From Dyadobacter sp. NIV53 (lineage in GTDB: Bacteria; Bacteroidota; Bacteroidia; Cytophagales; Spirosomataceae), in NCBI RefSeq assembly GCF_019711195.1, contig NZ_CP081299.1:2542001-2606000 (forward strand): a stretch of DNA of 64,000 nt, read 5' to 3'. The position numbers and the translations under genes were made by a program. Positions 18,308-27,763 of this stretch are shown here, one piece after another; the first letter of the stretch is position 1; each line of letters opens with the position of its first letter. Under the pieces are notes generated by a model. That model had not been told where the DNA came from and did not search any database. It saw only the letters and a list, made by a program, of their open reading frames with translations.

Positions 18308-20710
18308 CTATTCGCTCCGTAAAGATTTCACCGGATTCATCAGCGCTGCCTTAATACTTTGAAAACTAACCGTAAATAGCGCAATTCCTATTGATATGAC
18401 TCCGGCAAGGGCGAAAACCCACCAGTTAATTTCTGTGTGATAGGCGAAATCCTGTAACCAGTTGTGCATTCCGTACCAGGCGATTGGTGATGCGATGACG
18501 ATTGCTATTAATACCAGTTTCAGGAAATCCTGCGAAAGTAGCGTGACGATACTGCCGACTGACGCCCCCAATACTTTTCTTACACCAATTTCCTTTGTGC
18601 GTAATTCTGCCATAAACATCGATAGTCCCAGCAATCCCAGACATGAAATGAAGATAGCGATTCCTGCGAAAATTCCGAAGAGCATTTGCTGGGTTTCTTC
18701 TCTTGCATAAAGTTTCCCGAAACGCTGGTCGAGAAATTCATATTGAAATGGTGTTTGTGGAAACTGGCTGTTCCAGACAGATTCGATGTGAGCAACCGCC
18801 TGTTTGATATTACCACCAGAAATATGAATCGAAACCCTTCCTAATCTTCCCGGCTGATTGAACATTGCAATTGGCGCCACTTTTTGGTGTAATGATTCGA
18901 AGTGATAATCTTTGGTAACACCGATAATTTGTCCACGAATTTCTCCATATCCGAACCTGTTTCCAATTGCATCAGCGGGATTTTTCCAGCCCAATTGTTT
19001 AACAGCAGTTTCATTCAGTACGAATCCCGAAGTTTTATCAGTCGAAAATTCTCTTGAAAAATTTCTTCCGGCAGCCATTTCAATTTGATAGGCAGGAATA
19101 AAATCTTCGTCAACAGCAAGTGACTTTATGTTAATATCGGTAGGAGCCATTGTGTCACCTTTCATCACATAAGCTTCCCATGAATCCAGTAAACGCCCCG
19201 ATGGAATTCTGGATGAACGGCCTACATCTTTGATATTGCTATTCTCTTTAAACCGTTGTCTGATACTTTCAAAATTGGTAGCGGAATCATCAGGCACGCT
19301 CAGAATTACAACCTGATCTTTAGAATAACCTAATTTATAATTTTTGATATAACGCATTTGATTATAAACCACTGCGGTACTGATAATGAGCACGACTGCG
19401 ATCGCAAATTGTGCCACTACAAGCGATTGCCGCAACTTTCCGTTCTTCAATGCGGAAGCAATCTTGCCTTTCAGTACACTAATCGGCTGGAAAGATGTCA
19501 TAAAAAATGCCGGATAACTTCCTGCAATGACGCCGGTAAAAAGAGTAATTGAAACCAAAATGGCTATGAAAACCGGATCAAGTAATGCGTTGAATGAAAG
19601 TTGTTTTTGAGTAAAATTGTTTAGTGCCGGCAAACATAGCACGACTATTAAAATTGCCAAAAGAACCGAAACCAGAACCAGCAGGATAGATTCACTCAAA
19701 AATTGATTGATCAATTGGGAGCGAACAGCGCCAATCACTTTCCTCATCCCAACTTCTTTCGCACGCGTAGCAGATTTTGCAGTCGCAAGATTCATGTAGT
19801 TGATACAGGCAATGATCAGGATAAAAATAGCGATTGCCGAAAACAGATACACATATTGAATATCCCCATTTGCCTCAATTTCTGAATCCAGATGTGAATG
19901 CAAATGAATATCTGTCAATTTCATCAGATTAAGAACAGACCATGTGGAAGCTTTCGGATCTACATGTCGATTCTGAAAAGCAGGAAATGCTTTAACAAGT
20001 TTTTGCGGGTCGTAGTTTTTAGGTAAAAGCAAGAACGTTGAGAATGAATTATTCCCCCAATTGGTACGCAATCCTTCGGCTCCATAAACTCTCGGATCAT
20101 TCAATGTTGAAAATGAAACCAGGAAACTTGGATGAAAATGTGACTGTGATGGAAGTGGCTCAAAAACGCCGGTTACGGTATAATCGAGCTGATTGTCAAG
20201 ACGTACTGTCTTTCCAATTGGGTTTTCTTTTCCAAAATATTTCTCTGCCATTGGTTTGGAAAACATGATCGAGAACGGATTTTCAAGCGCCTTGTCAGGA
20301 TTACCGCTTAACAGGTCAAAACTGAAAACCTTGAACAAATTCTGCTCTGCAGCAAACATATTTTCTTCATTGAAAACGCTTTCCCCGTATTTAACCAAAG
20401 CGCCCTTTTGAAGCAAACGAACCACTTGTTCCACCTCGGGGAAATCCTGTTTGATTAGCGGCCCGAACGGCGGAGCGGCATGTCCCAAACGCAACGAAGT
20501 TGTTCCATCTTTTGACAAAAAGTCTCTCGACAACCGATATATCCGATCCGCGTTTGCATTGTAGCGGTCATAACTCAATTCATCCTTAACATAAAGGGCC
20601 AACAACAAAAAACAAGCCAGCCCAATAGCCACGCCTGCAATGTTGATAAAACTGAAAGCCTTGTGTTTCAACAAGTTTCTGAATGCGATTTTTAGATAAT
20701 TTCGTAGCAT
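18308..20710 (-). CDS. ABC transporter permease, MacB/FtsX type (paralogue 7)
   Basis: 800 residues, starting MLRNYLKIAFRNLLKHKAF. The first cytoplasmic motif is AKEVGMRKVIGAVRSQLINQF, with Met at the variable site; the second, TKEIGVRKVLGAS, starts at residue 705. EKYFGKENPIGK marks the first periplasmic domain, and it ends AALMNPVKSLRSE. Only 60 bp separate it from the stop of the second S23-type gene upstream, so the two are probably on one transcript. Substrate unknown. Confidence 0.93.
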   Translation of the reverse strand: MLRNYLKIAFRNLLKHKAFSFINIAGVAIGLACFLLLALYVKDELSYDRYNANADRIYRLSRDFLSKDGTTSLRLGHAAPPFGPLIKQDFPEVEQVVRLLQKGALVKYGESVFNEENMFAAEQNLFKVFSFDLLSGNPDKALENPFSIMFSKPMAEKYFGKENPIGKTVRLDNQLDYTVTGVFEPLPSQSHFHPSFLVSFSTLNDPRVYGAEGLRTNWGNNSFSTFLLLPKNYDPQKLVKAFPAFQNRHVDPKASTWSVLNLMKLTDIHLHSHLDSEIEANGDIQYVYLFSAIAIFILIIACINYMNLATAKSATRAKEVGMRKVIGAVRSQLINQFLSESILLVLVSVLLAILIVVLCLPALNNFTQKQLSFNALLDPVFIAILVSITLFTGVIAGSYPAFFMTSFQPISVLKGKIASALKNGKLRQSLVVAQFAIAVVLIISTAVVYNQMRYIKNYKLGYSKDQVVILSVPDDSATNFESIRQRFKENSNIKDVGRSSRIPSGRLLDSWEAYVMKGDTMAPTDINIKSLAVDEDFIPAYQIEMAAGRNFSREFSTDKTSGFVLNETAVKQLGWKNPADAIGNRFGYGEIRGQIIGVTKDYHFESLHQKVAPIAMFNQPGRLGRVSIHISGGNIKQAVAHIESVWNSQFPQTPFQYEFLDQRFGKLYAREETQQMLFGIFAGIAIFISCLGLLGLSMFMAELRTKEIGVRKVLGASVGSIVTLLSQDFLKLVLIAIVIASPIAWYGMHNWLQDFAYHTEINWWVFALAGVISIGIALFTVSFQSIKAALMNPVKSLRSE

Positions 20711-20718
20711 AAAAAAAT

Positions 20719-20753
20719 TGGGTTAAAAGGACAACAGGTGAAAGGTTAACGGA
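20719..20753. repeat. TTAACC-type repeat, left arm flanking the second S23-type gene
   Basis: Reads gggttaaaaggacaacaggt followed by gaaaggttaacgg. Its inverted partner lies beyond the S23-type gene at about 21178-21232. Confidence 0.75.
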
Positions 20754-20770
20754 TTAGTCTGCGGCAGTTC

Positions 20771-21136
20771 TTAGCCCTTTTCTCTTCTCACTTTAATTAA
20801 ATTTTGAATCATACTTGATATTTTCCTTGCTCTTTCAATCATTTCTATTCCAATCTTTTTATCAATGTATTTTAATTCGATGGCTAGATACAGTTGAGTT
20901 CTTAATTCTCCGTTTGACCCTTTTGCAATAAATAAAAACTGAACAAATTCTTTATCCGTCTGTCGCTCAAATCCCTCGGCAATATTTGAGGGTACAGAGA
21001 CCGAAGCACGCTGAATCTGATCTATAAATCCAAAATCCCTGCTATCCTTGAATAACTGATAAATCTCTACACTAAACCGCATCGATTCTTTCCATATCAT
21101 TAAATCCTCAAATGACTGGTAAACTCTATCCTCCAT
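20771..21136 (-). CDS. Four-helix-bundle protein, S23/IVS family (second copy)
   Basis: 121 residues, a complete copy of the family at its usual length. It starts MEDRVYQSFEDLMIWKESM and ends NLIKVRREKG. It is a close paralogue of the protein at 9893-10327: most residues match through the core, including QRASVSVPSNIAEGFERQTDKEF and the ELRTQLYLAIELKYI helix. The repeat-derived tail of the other copy is absent here because a stop codon follows RREKG at once. It lies between permeases 8 and 7, with repeat arms on both sides. The molecular function of the family is not established; homologues form pentameric four-helix bundles and are related to diversity-generating retroelement accessory proteins. 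Confidence 0.88.
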   Translation of the reverse strand: MEDRVYQSFEDLMIWKESMRFSVEIYQLFKDSRDFGFIDQIQRASVSVPSNIAEGFERQTDKEFVQFLFIAKGSNGELRTQLYLAIELKYIDKKIGIEMIERARKISSMIQNLIKVRREKG

Positions 21137-21177
21137 AAAAAATTATTTTGTTGATGATTTCTAACCTTACAACGATA

Positions 21178-21232
21178 TGGCTAACCTTTAACATTTCAGC
21201 CACAAACCCTTGACCTTTAACCCTTAACCCGA
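21178..21232. repeat. TTAACC-type repeat, right arm flanking the second S23-type gene
   Basis: Contains ggctaacctttaacatttca and gacctttaacccttaaccc. It is inverted relative to the arm at 20719-20753. Confidence 0.75.
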
Positions 21233-21234
21233 AA

Positions 21235-23649
21235 TTATTCGCTGCGTAACGATTTCACCGGGTTCATCAGTGCTGCTTTGATGCTTTCAAAACTTACTGT
21301 AACAAATGCGATGATTAATGCGATGATGCCGGCCAGAATAAAAGTTGTCCAGCTGATGTCGATCCTGTAAGCAAATTCCTGTAACCAGTTATGCATGGCA
21401 AACCAGGTAATTGGAGTTGCAATAAGCAAAGCAATGCCCACCATGATCAGAAATTCTTTGGATAAAAGAAACACAACCTGCTGAACACTCGCTCCTAATA
21501 CTTTCCGAACACCGATCTCTTTTGTTCTTTGTTTGGTCGTGTAAGCTGATAATCCAAATAAACCGAGTGCGGCAATAATGATCGAAATGGAAGCAAATAA
21601 GGTAAATACCTGTCCGGTTCTTTTTTCACTGGCATATACACTACCAAACTTCTCATCTAAAAATGAATAACTGAACGGGCCATCAGCATTGTACGATTTC
21701 CATTGGTTTCTTGTATTGGCAAGAAAAGATTCAATTTCTGTCGTCTTTACTTTTACCATCATCCCACCCGAATTTTTGTCAAGCATCATAACCAACGGGG
21801 CAATTTTTTGCTTGATAGAAGCATAATGAAAATCTTTAACGACGCCAATAATCGTAAACTGGTGCTGACCGGATGTTACAATGGTTTTTCCGACAGGATC
21901 AGTAGTATGTAATCCAAAATCCCGGACAGCAGTTTCATTTAAAACAACGGCCGATGAATCTGTCGAAAAAGTTGTGGAAAAGTCCCTTCCTTTTACGATT
22001 TTCATTCCCAGCGTTTTTATATAATCATAATCCACGTGGTACCGTGTAACATGAATTTCTGCATTATTTTCCTTTGCAATTTTTTCTTTCAAATGTGCCT
22101 GTGTTCCATCCAAACCACCCGAAATCACGGGAACGTCCCTGGAAATTGTCACACTTACAACCTTATTGTCCTGTAATAATTGCTGTTTAAATGCTACCTC
22201 GCTTTTCCTCAATAAATGCGTGTCGTTTATAATCAAAGTTTGTGTTTTATCAAAACCCAATTCTTTATTCTGCATGTAATTCAGTTGATTATGAACAACG
22301 ATGGTACAAATAATCAAAGCAATTGAAACTGCGAACTGAAAGACGATGAGGCTGCCTCGAAGATTCCGTGAATTGTGCGGCTGTGTGGGAGAGCTGCTTT
22401 TTAAAACACTGATAATATTAAATGAAGAAAGGAAAAACGCAGGATAAATTCCAGCCAGTACGCCTGCAATAAAAACAGCTGCCAGGGAAATAACTAAAGG
22501 CTGATATCCTGCAAAAAACTTATAACTAATTTGCTTTCCTGAAAGCTGGTTAAAGAAGGGAAGTAAAATATAAACCAGACCCAAGGCAAACAGAAAAGCC
22601 AAACATGCCAGCATGACTGATTCAGTCAAAAACTGTGCGACCAGCGGACTCTTATTTGAACCCATTACCTTACGGATTCCCACTTCCTTCGACCGCTTTA
22701 CAAATCCCGCCGTAGATAAATTAGTGAAATTTACACAAGCCAGAAGTAAAATAAATATGGCCAGTGCAGCGAATGTGTACACATATTTGATACTTCCATT
22801 CACACCCAGCTCATCCTTATTATCAGAGTATAAATGAATAGTAGAAACTGGTTTCAAATAAAATTTGAACGTATTGACCGATTTTTGAGCTTCTGCCAGA
22901 CTAACGCCCATATCGCGCTGAACTTCGGGCACCACGTGTTCAGCTACCAGTTGCGGTAATTTTGCTTCCAGCTTTTTTACATCAGCATTCGGGGACAATT
23001 GCAAATAAGTATAGGTTCCTACATTACTCCATGTACGCCCTTTGGCATATTCGGGCATGCTTAGGAAAATATTAAAATTAAAATGCAGGTTTCCAGGCAT
23101 TTCACCCAAAATTCCAGTCACTTTGTATGGGACATTTCCACTGTTGTTTACCAGTAAAAACCTGCCCAGTGCATTTTCATTTCCAAAATATCTGATCGCT
23201 GCGGACTTTGAAAGCACTATACTGTTTGGTGATTTTAATGCTGTATGTATGTCACCCTGCGAAAGAGGGATTTCAAACATTGACAGGAAATTGGAATCGG
23301 CGAGTGCAAGCGATGGTTCTTTGAATTGCCTGTCATTATTCTTTACAAAAACATTCGCCCATTTCATAATCCGGGTTGAAGCCAGCACTTCCGGAAAAGC
23401 ATTGTTAATTCCTTCTCCCACAGCCACATCTACGTTGGAATAAAAATCCCGGTTTTCTACATTTAACTCAACACGGTAAATATCCTTTGAGTATGTTGGA
23501 TATTTATCGAAACTTAACTCGTCAACTAAAAATGCACTGATCAGCAAACAACAGGTAAACCCAACCGCCAGTCCAAAAATATTGATGGCAGAAAAAGCTT
23601 TATTGCGAACGATATTCCGCCAGGCGATCTTGAAATAGTTACGAAACAT
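21235..23649 (-). CDS. ABC transporter permease, MacB/FtsX type (paralogue 8)
   Basis: 804 residues, starting MFRNYFKIAWRNIVRNKAF. First cytoplasmic motif SKEVGIRKVMGSNKSPLVAQF; second TKEIGVRKVLGASVQQVVFL from residue 709. The first periplasmic domain has IRYFGNENALGR, where the usual Lys before Tyr is Arg. The C-terminus is AALMNPVKSLRSE; the last helix has SFESIKAAL, with Glu in place of the usual Gln. No own promoter dyad; 125 bp and a repeat hairpin separate it from paralogue 9, the leader of this unit. Substrate unknown. Confidence 0.93.
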   Translation of the reverse strand: MFRNYFKIAWRNIVRNKAFSAINIFGLAVGFTCCLLISAFLVDELSFDKYPTYSKDIYRVELNVENRDFYSNVDVAVGEGINNAFPEVLASTRIMKWANVFVKNNDRQFKEPSLALADSNFLSMFEIPLSQGDIHTALKSPNSIVLSKSAAIRYFGNENALGRFLLVNNSGNVPYKVTGILGEMPGNLHFNFNIFLSMPEYAKGRTWSNVGTYTYLQLSPNADVKKLEAKLPQLVAEHVVPEVQRDMGVSLAEAQKSVNTFKFYLKPVSTIHLYSDNKDELGVNGSIKYVYTFAALAIFILLLACVNFTNLSTAGFVKRSKEVGIRKVMGSNKSPLVAQFLTESVMLACLAFLFALGLVYILLPFFNQLSGKQISYKFFAGYQPLVISLAAVFIAGVLAGIYPAFFLSSFNIISVLKSSSPTQPHNSRNLRGSLIVFQFAVSIALIICTIVVHNQLNYMQNKELGFDKTQTLIINDTHLLRKSEVAFKQQLLQDNKVVSVTISRDVPVISGGLDGTQAHLKEKIAKENNAEIHVTRYHVDYDYIKTLGMKIVKGRDFSTTFSTDSSAVVLNETAVRDFGLHTTDPVGKTIVTSGQHQFTIIGVVKDFHYASIKQKIAPLVMMLDKNSGGMMVKVKTTEIESFLANTRNQWKSYNADGPFSYSFLDEKFGSVYASEKRTGQVFTLFASISIIIAALGLFGLSAYTTKQRTKEIGVRKVLGASVQQVVFLLSKEFLIMVGIALLIATPITWFAMHNWLQEFAYRIDISWTTFILAGIIALIIAFVTVSFESIKAALMNPVKSLRSE

Positions 23650-23652
23650 AAG

Positions 23653-23770
23653 AAAAGGGTTAAGGGTGAACAGGTTAAATGGTCAACGGGTTAATGGTTA
23701 AAAGATAACATTAAACCATCAGGCAGTTAAATGGTGCGCATTTCCCTTTAACCGTTAACCTTTTAACCCC
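23653..23770. repeat. TTAACC-type intergenic inverted repeat
   Basis: Left arm 23653-23703 (aaaagggttaagggtgaacagg and variants), right arm 23745-23770 (ctttaaccgttaaccttttaaccc). It fills the gap between paralogues 9 and 8. Confidence 0.82.
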
Positions 23771-23774
23771 ATTG

Positions 23775-26201
23775 TTACTCACTGCGCAAGCTTTTCACCG
23801 GATTCATCAGTGCTGCGCTGATGCTTTGGAAACCAATTGTTAATATGGCGATGACAATTGCCAGTACACCTCCCACGGCAAAAATCCACCAGGAAATTGT
23901 TATTTTGTTTTCAAAATCTTTTAGCCAGTCTGTCATGAAATACCAGGCAAGCGGGCTTGCAATGACAATGGCTGCAAAAACAAGTTTCAGAAAATCAAGG
24001 GATAATAAACTTACAATGCTGCCAACAGAAGCACCTAATACTTTTCTGATCCCAATTTCTTTAGTCCGGGTTTCCACAGTAAATGTTGCCAGTCCGAACA
24101 GCCCCATGCAGGCTATAAAAATAGCCCAGACAGATGCAGTTGTAAATATTTCACTGTATTGTTTTTCAGAAGTATACTGCTTGTTAAAGTTTTCGTCAAC
24201 GAAGAAATATTCGAATGGGTTACCCGCGAAGAAGTTTTTATACATTCCTTCAAGCTTCTCCATTTTATTTTGGATCTGGTCGGGAGTCAGTTTGATGGTA
24301 ATGTATGAAGTGCTGTTTTGCGGATAAAATATCATAGGGTCAATGGCACTTTGCAGGCCCAAATGATGATAATCTTTCACAACGCCGATTACATCCAGGT
24401 ACCGTTCATCCCACTTAATTTTGGTTTGAATAGCTTCATCGGCAGATTTGAAGCCTAACTTAGCTATTGCCTTTTCGTTGAGCAGAACTTTGCTGTTTGC
24501 ATTCCACTCCACATTGGTTTCTTCCTGTGTAAAATTCCGGCCGGCTTTTAACTGAATTCCATAAGTCTTTAAATACTTATCTCCAATGATGGCAAACGCG
24601 TAGGTTTCTAATTCGGCTCCTTGTTTCGAAGAGGGTTGTGTAAACCCGGAAGTTTTGAAGTTGTAAAAACTTCCTGGCACTGTTCCCGACAAACTGTAAT
24701 CTTTTACAAAACTCTGCTGCCCCAACTCATTCCAAAAGGCCGCTTTCCTGTTTTTGTAGGAACTGTCCTTTCCAACTTCAGGCCCGCGTACCACCAGCAT
24801 CTGATCTGTATTGATACTCAGGTTCTGAGTTTGCATGAATTTTAACTGAGAGTAGATCACAATGGTGACCAGGATCAAAACCACCGAAATAGTAAATTGT
24901 GAAACGACAAGGGATTTTCTTAGGAATATACCGTTTGATGTTTTGGTAAAATTTCCTTTCAGGATTTTGACCGGATTGTATCTTGATAAAGCAAAAGCCG
25001 TGTAAATTCCGGATATGAGCGAGCCAAACAATAATACACTCAGCCCGACAATCCAGATCGAAGAATTTCCAAGTGATTTCAGCGAAAGTTCTTTCCCTAT
25101 TAATTGATTAAAAAGAGGCTGAAGCAAATAAATCAACACAATGGCTAATGAAAAACTAAGCGCATTGGTCAGCATTGATTCACCTAAAAATTGCAGGATC
25201 AGGTTTCCCGGCGTTGCCCCGATCACCTTACGGACGCCTACTTCGTTAGCCCTTTTCAAAGCTTGTGCGGTAGAGAGGTTGATGTAATTAAACCAGGCAA
25301 TAACCAGTATCATTACGGCAATGATCAGAAGCATGTATACATATTTCAGGTTGCCGGTTGTCTGATAATTGTCACCCAGTTTTTCAGACAAATGCATGTT
25401 TTCGAAAGCCTGTAACCTGAACTGGACACCATCTTTATCCGTTTTGAACTGGTTTCGTAATTTGTTTAGCTTTTTTTCCAGGGTTTTAACATCAGTACCT
25501 TTATTCAGCAGAAAAAAAGTGCTGAGATACTGTGAATCCAGGTTATTAAGGGCTGCCCAACTATTGCCGTTCAGATTTGCAGGGCTGGCCAGCGTTTCAA
25601 GCGAAAATACCATATCAAACCGGATGTCGGAATTGGAAGGAATCTCGTACGTTCCCTCGATGGCATACGAGGTTACGCCAAACTGATTTGAAAGCGTAAG
25701 TGTTTTACCCAGAGCATCTTCTGTTCCAAAATATTTTGCGGCAGTCTTTTTCGATATAAAAACTACATTAGACTTTTTAAGTGCCTGTGGATTTCCTGAA
25801 ACAACGGGAAAGCTAAAAAAACCGAAAAAATTTCCTTCGACATAACCAATTTCACTTTCCCGGAACGATTCCATATTCGCACCTTCTCTTTTTACAATGC
25901 CTTTGGCAGTTCCCTCTGCATAACGACAGAATTCTTTTATTTCCGGAAAATTTTGTTTTGCTCCAAGCGCCCAACCCGGTTCCATTTCCGGCCATGTTTG
26001 TCCCTTCTTATCCAGATTTAACATCCGGTACATTTGTGGCAGATTGGCATGAAACTGGTTCACACTTTTTTCAAAACTCACATATTCAAGAATCAGTAAA
26101 AAAGCTGCAATGCCCATTGCCAGCCCGGCTATGTTGATAAAGCTGTAAACCTTATTACGGAACAAGTTTCGCCAGGCAATTTTGAGATAATTTTGGATCA
26201 T
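23775..26201 (-). CDS. ABC transporter permease, MacB/FtsX type (paralogue 9, first gene of the 26201-4821 unit)
   Basis: 808 residues, starting MIQNYLKIAWRNLFRNK. First cytoplasmic motif ANEVGVRKVIGATPGNLILQF has Asn in place of Lys; second TKEIGIRKVLGAS from residue 713. AKYFGTEDALGK lies in the first periplasmic domain. The C-terminal part has SISAALMNPVKSLRSE, lacking the usual Lys or Arg before AALM. It is the first gene of a run of eight permeases and two S23-type genes, and a paired-dyad control region lies 70-160 bp upstream. The downstream genes have no visible promoter of their own, so transcription of 21 kb probably starts here. Substrate unknown. Confidence 0.93.
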   Translation of the reverse strand: MIQNYLKIAWRNLFRNKVYSFINIAGLAMGIAAFLLILEYVSFEKSVNQFHANLPQMYRMLNLDKKGQTWPEMEPGWALGAKQNFPEIKEFCRYAEGTAKGIVKREGANMESFRESEIGYVEGNFFGFFSFPVVSGNPQALKKSNVVFISKKTAAKYFGTEDALGKTLTLSNQFGVTSYAIEGTYEIPSNSDIRFDMVFSLETLASPANLNGNSWAALNNLDSQYLSTFFLLNKGTDVKTLEKKLNKLRNQFKTDKDGVQFRLQAFENMHLSEKLGDNYQTTGNLKYVYMLLIIAVMILVIAWFNYINLSTAQALKRANEVGVRKVIGATPGNLILQFLGESMLTNALSFSLAIVLIYLLQPLFNQLIGKELSLKSLGNSSIWIVGLSVLLFGSLISGIYTAFALSRYNPVKILKGNFTKTSNGIFLRKSLVVSQFTISVVLILVTIVIYSQLKFMQTQNLSINTDQMLVVRGPEVGKDSSYKNRKAAFWNELGQQSFVKDYSLSGTVPGSFYNFKTSGFTQPSSKQGAELETYAFAIIGDKYLKTYGIQLKAGRNFTQEETNVEWNANSKVLLNEKAIAKLGFKSADEAIQTKIKWDERYLDVIGVVKDYHHLGLQSAIDPMIFYPQNSTSYITIKLTPDQIQNKMEKLEGMYKNFFAGNPFEYFFVDENFNKQYTSEKQYSEIFTTASVWAIFIACMGLFGLATFTVETRTKEIGIRKVLGASVGSIVSLLSLDFLKLVFAAIVIASPLAWYFMTDWLKDFENKITISWWIFAVGGVLAIVIAILTIGFQSISAALMNPVKSLRSE

Positions 26202-26254
26202 AACGTTGCTGGTAATAAGGTGATTTAAAAATGTCAGGTTGGATAGCTGCTTTA

Positions 26255-26362
26255 ATTACCAATTTTATGCCAGAAAATATAATGAACTGAAATACAAGTA
26301 TGTAGATAAAATAATACGAAGATTTTTGTCCGAAATCGAACAGTGTATTCAGTGAGCGGACG
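26255..26362 (-). promoter_or_regulatory. Paired-dyad control region of permease unit 26201-4821
   Basis: Dyad tgtcc-N6-gaaca at 26327-26342, with an in-register half site ggac at 26358-26361, 20 bp further out. The minus-strand box TGGCATAAAATTGG has its GG at 26271-26270, 56 bp from the dyad edge and about 70 bp before the ATG. Geometry is the same as at 3106 and 37191. The rest of the 457-bp gap 26202-26658 shows only the terminator at 26573 and no convincing gene. Confidence 0.6.
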
Positions 26363-26572
26363 GCCTGAAATAAATGAAAGAGAAGTACAATAATACCACT
26401 TTGTGCCATAGGCACTTACTGTTTGTAGATAATAAAATTTAAAATAAGCGCTTTCAGATGCCTCGTCGGAGGTTACCTGAACATTGTGTACCTACGGCTC
26501 GCGATAAATCAAAAACATTTTTTTGCAACAAACAGCTTCCTCCTGATGAACAATTTTATCTGTACGTTTTTA

Positions 26573-26617
26573 TAAAAAAATCCTCCAACAAACCGTAAAA
26601 CCAGGTTTATTGGAGGA
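26573..26617 (-). terminator. Rho-independent terminator after the CpxP-like gene
   Basis: The stem tcctccaacaaacc (26581-26594) with ggtttattggagga (26604-26617) has a single mismatch. On the minus strand it is followed by a run of T (26574-26580), a classic intrinsic terminator. Confidence 0.85.
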
Positions 26618-26658
26618 CTATATTATTTAAAATTCATGGCTAAACTTTTACTCTTTTC

Positions 26659-27075
26659 TTAACCTTTGCGGTTATTGTATCTGCTGTTGTTAGCAAATCT
26701 TCCGCGATCGTCAAATTTGTCGGTGCGTTGGTACGCAATTAGTTTCTGGCGTTGGTTTGGAGTCAGTACTTTCAGAATATCAGTCTGTTTTTGTTCCTCC
26801 AGACGTTTCAGGCTTTGCAATGTCTGAACGTTTCTGCTGCCGGATGCTACCCTGTCATAGTAGTTTTCGATTTTTTTAATCTCATTTTCCTGTTTGCGCG
26901 AAAGCTTCACAATATTGTCGAGCTTGCCGATATTATATTCCTCAACCGAATTGTCGGTTCGGGCATTGGATATGGCCGGTACATTGTGCCCTTTTGACTG
27001 ATAACCTTTTTGTGCAAAGGTGTTTCCAACTGTTAATATTGCCAAAGCTGCGATTGCGAAAATTGCCTTTTTCAT
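26659..27075 (-). CDS. Small periplasmic protein with CpxP/Spy-like LTxxQ motifs (copy 1)
   Basis: 138 residues. Signal peptide 1-21 (MKKAIFAIAALAILTVGNTFA, cleaved before QKG). The mature protein is helical and charged, with LSRKQ at 58-62 and LTPNQ at 104-108 separated by a helix rich in Lys and Glu. Two L(S/T)xxQ motifs are the mark of the Spy/CpxP family of periplasmic chaperones and stress sensors, so a related role is plausible but not proven by length or motif alone. The C-terminus is Arg/Asn-rich. It is a paralogue of the gene at 28800-29192; both share about 90 bp of upstream sequence, and both flank the ECF sigma-factor locus. A strong terminator follows. Confidence 0.75.
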   Translation of the reverse strand: MKKAIFAIAALAILTVGNTFAQKGYQSKGHNVPAISNARTDNSVEEYNIGKLDNIVKLSRKQENEIKKIENYYDRVASGSRNVQTLQSLKRLEEQKQTDILKVLTPNQRQKLIAYQRTDKFDDRGRFANNSRYNNRKG

Positions 27076-27162
27076 GATTGCTAATGTTTAAATTTGTTCG
27101 TTAATGATAGTTAGAGAGGCTTTTTACCCTATCGTTTAACGGTATAAAAAAGCAATCTGCGA

Positions 27163-27295
27163 GTTGGCACTTATACCAGATGAGATGCTGTAATTCACCG
27201 ATGAAAGTTATTCCGGCGATCCTTCCGGAAGAATTACGAGAGCTCGAAAAAGTGTTCGTTAATAAAATACAAAAGTGTTCGCTGCTAATGAACAC
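27163..27295 (-). promoter_or_regulatory. Irregular dyad region upstream of the CpxP-like gene
   Basis: The minus-strand box TGGTATAAGTGCCAACT has GG at 27177-27176. Further out are tgttc at 27253, tgttc at 27276 and gaaca at 27290-27294, which give gtgttc-N9-gaacac. The parts resemble the permease control regions, but the spacer is 9 rather than 6 and the 20-bp spacing is absent, so this may be a diverged or different site. Confidence 0.35.
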
Positions 27296-27309
27296 TTTCA
27301 TGAACCAGT

Positions 27310-27654
27310 TTATTTTTCCCCTTTCCGAACCAGATAATAGTAAACCAAAAACCCCGCCGAAACAAAAATACATTCTACTCCAAAAGGCAACGGTGATTCA
27401 TCAGACGTAAAAGGCAGAAACTCAATGACCACAAGTCCTAACCCGCCGAAGAAAAACAACAGCCCCCATTTAAGCACACTGTCGCCGGTAGAAGAAACAC
27501 TTTTGAGAAAATCCAGAGCATTCGAATCAATTGGACCAGATTCAACAACACGTTTTTTTAACAAATAATTGAAGAAAGCAACCAGCACCACGGCTGTTGA
27601 AATGAAAATAATACCAGGTACCATCACACTAACGATTACACGATCATCCATCAT
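27310..27654 (-). CDS. Small integral membrane protein (DUF6249-like)
   Basis: 114 residues (113 if the second Met is used). Three predicted membrane helices at about 10-30, 60-80 and 91-108, with a basic KKRVVESG turn after the first. This layout, and its position divergent from an ECF sigma factor, recalls the DUF6249 membrane proteins of Bacteroidota, but my assignment rests on topology and the N-terminal PGIIF...NYLLKKR pattern, not on a search. The function of that family is unknown. It is divergent from the sigma factor by about 110 bp. Confidence 0.65.
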   Translation of the reverse strand: MMDDRVIVSVMVPGIIFISTAVVLVAFFNYLLKKRVVESGPIDSNALDFLKSVSSTGDSVLKWGLLFFFGGLGLVVIEFLPFTSDESPLPFGVECIFVSAGFLVYYYLVRKGEK

Positions 27655-27763
27655 GACTAATTTTTAAAGTTTGAATTTGCTCAGTAGATAGTATGTGTTT
27701 TCAAAATGTTGCAGTTTCTGATAAAAAATGCAACATTTATTTCTTACCCGTTGTCTACTGGGC

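Noticed and set aside
9893..21136. Diversity-generating retroelement because of the S23-type proteins
   Set aside because: No reverse transcriptase, template repeat or variable repeat was found in the window.
26155..26415. 86-residue minus-strand ORF MPMAQSGIIVLLF
   Set aside because: It overlaps the start of permease 9 in another frame and covers its control dyad and GG box; no family resemblance.
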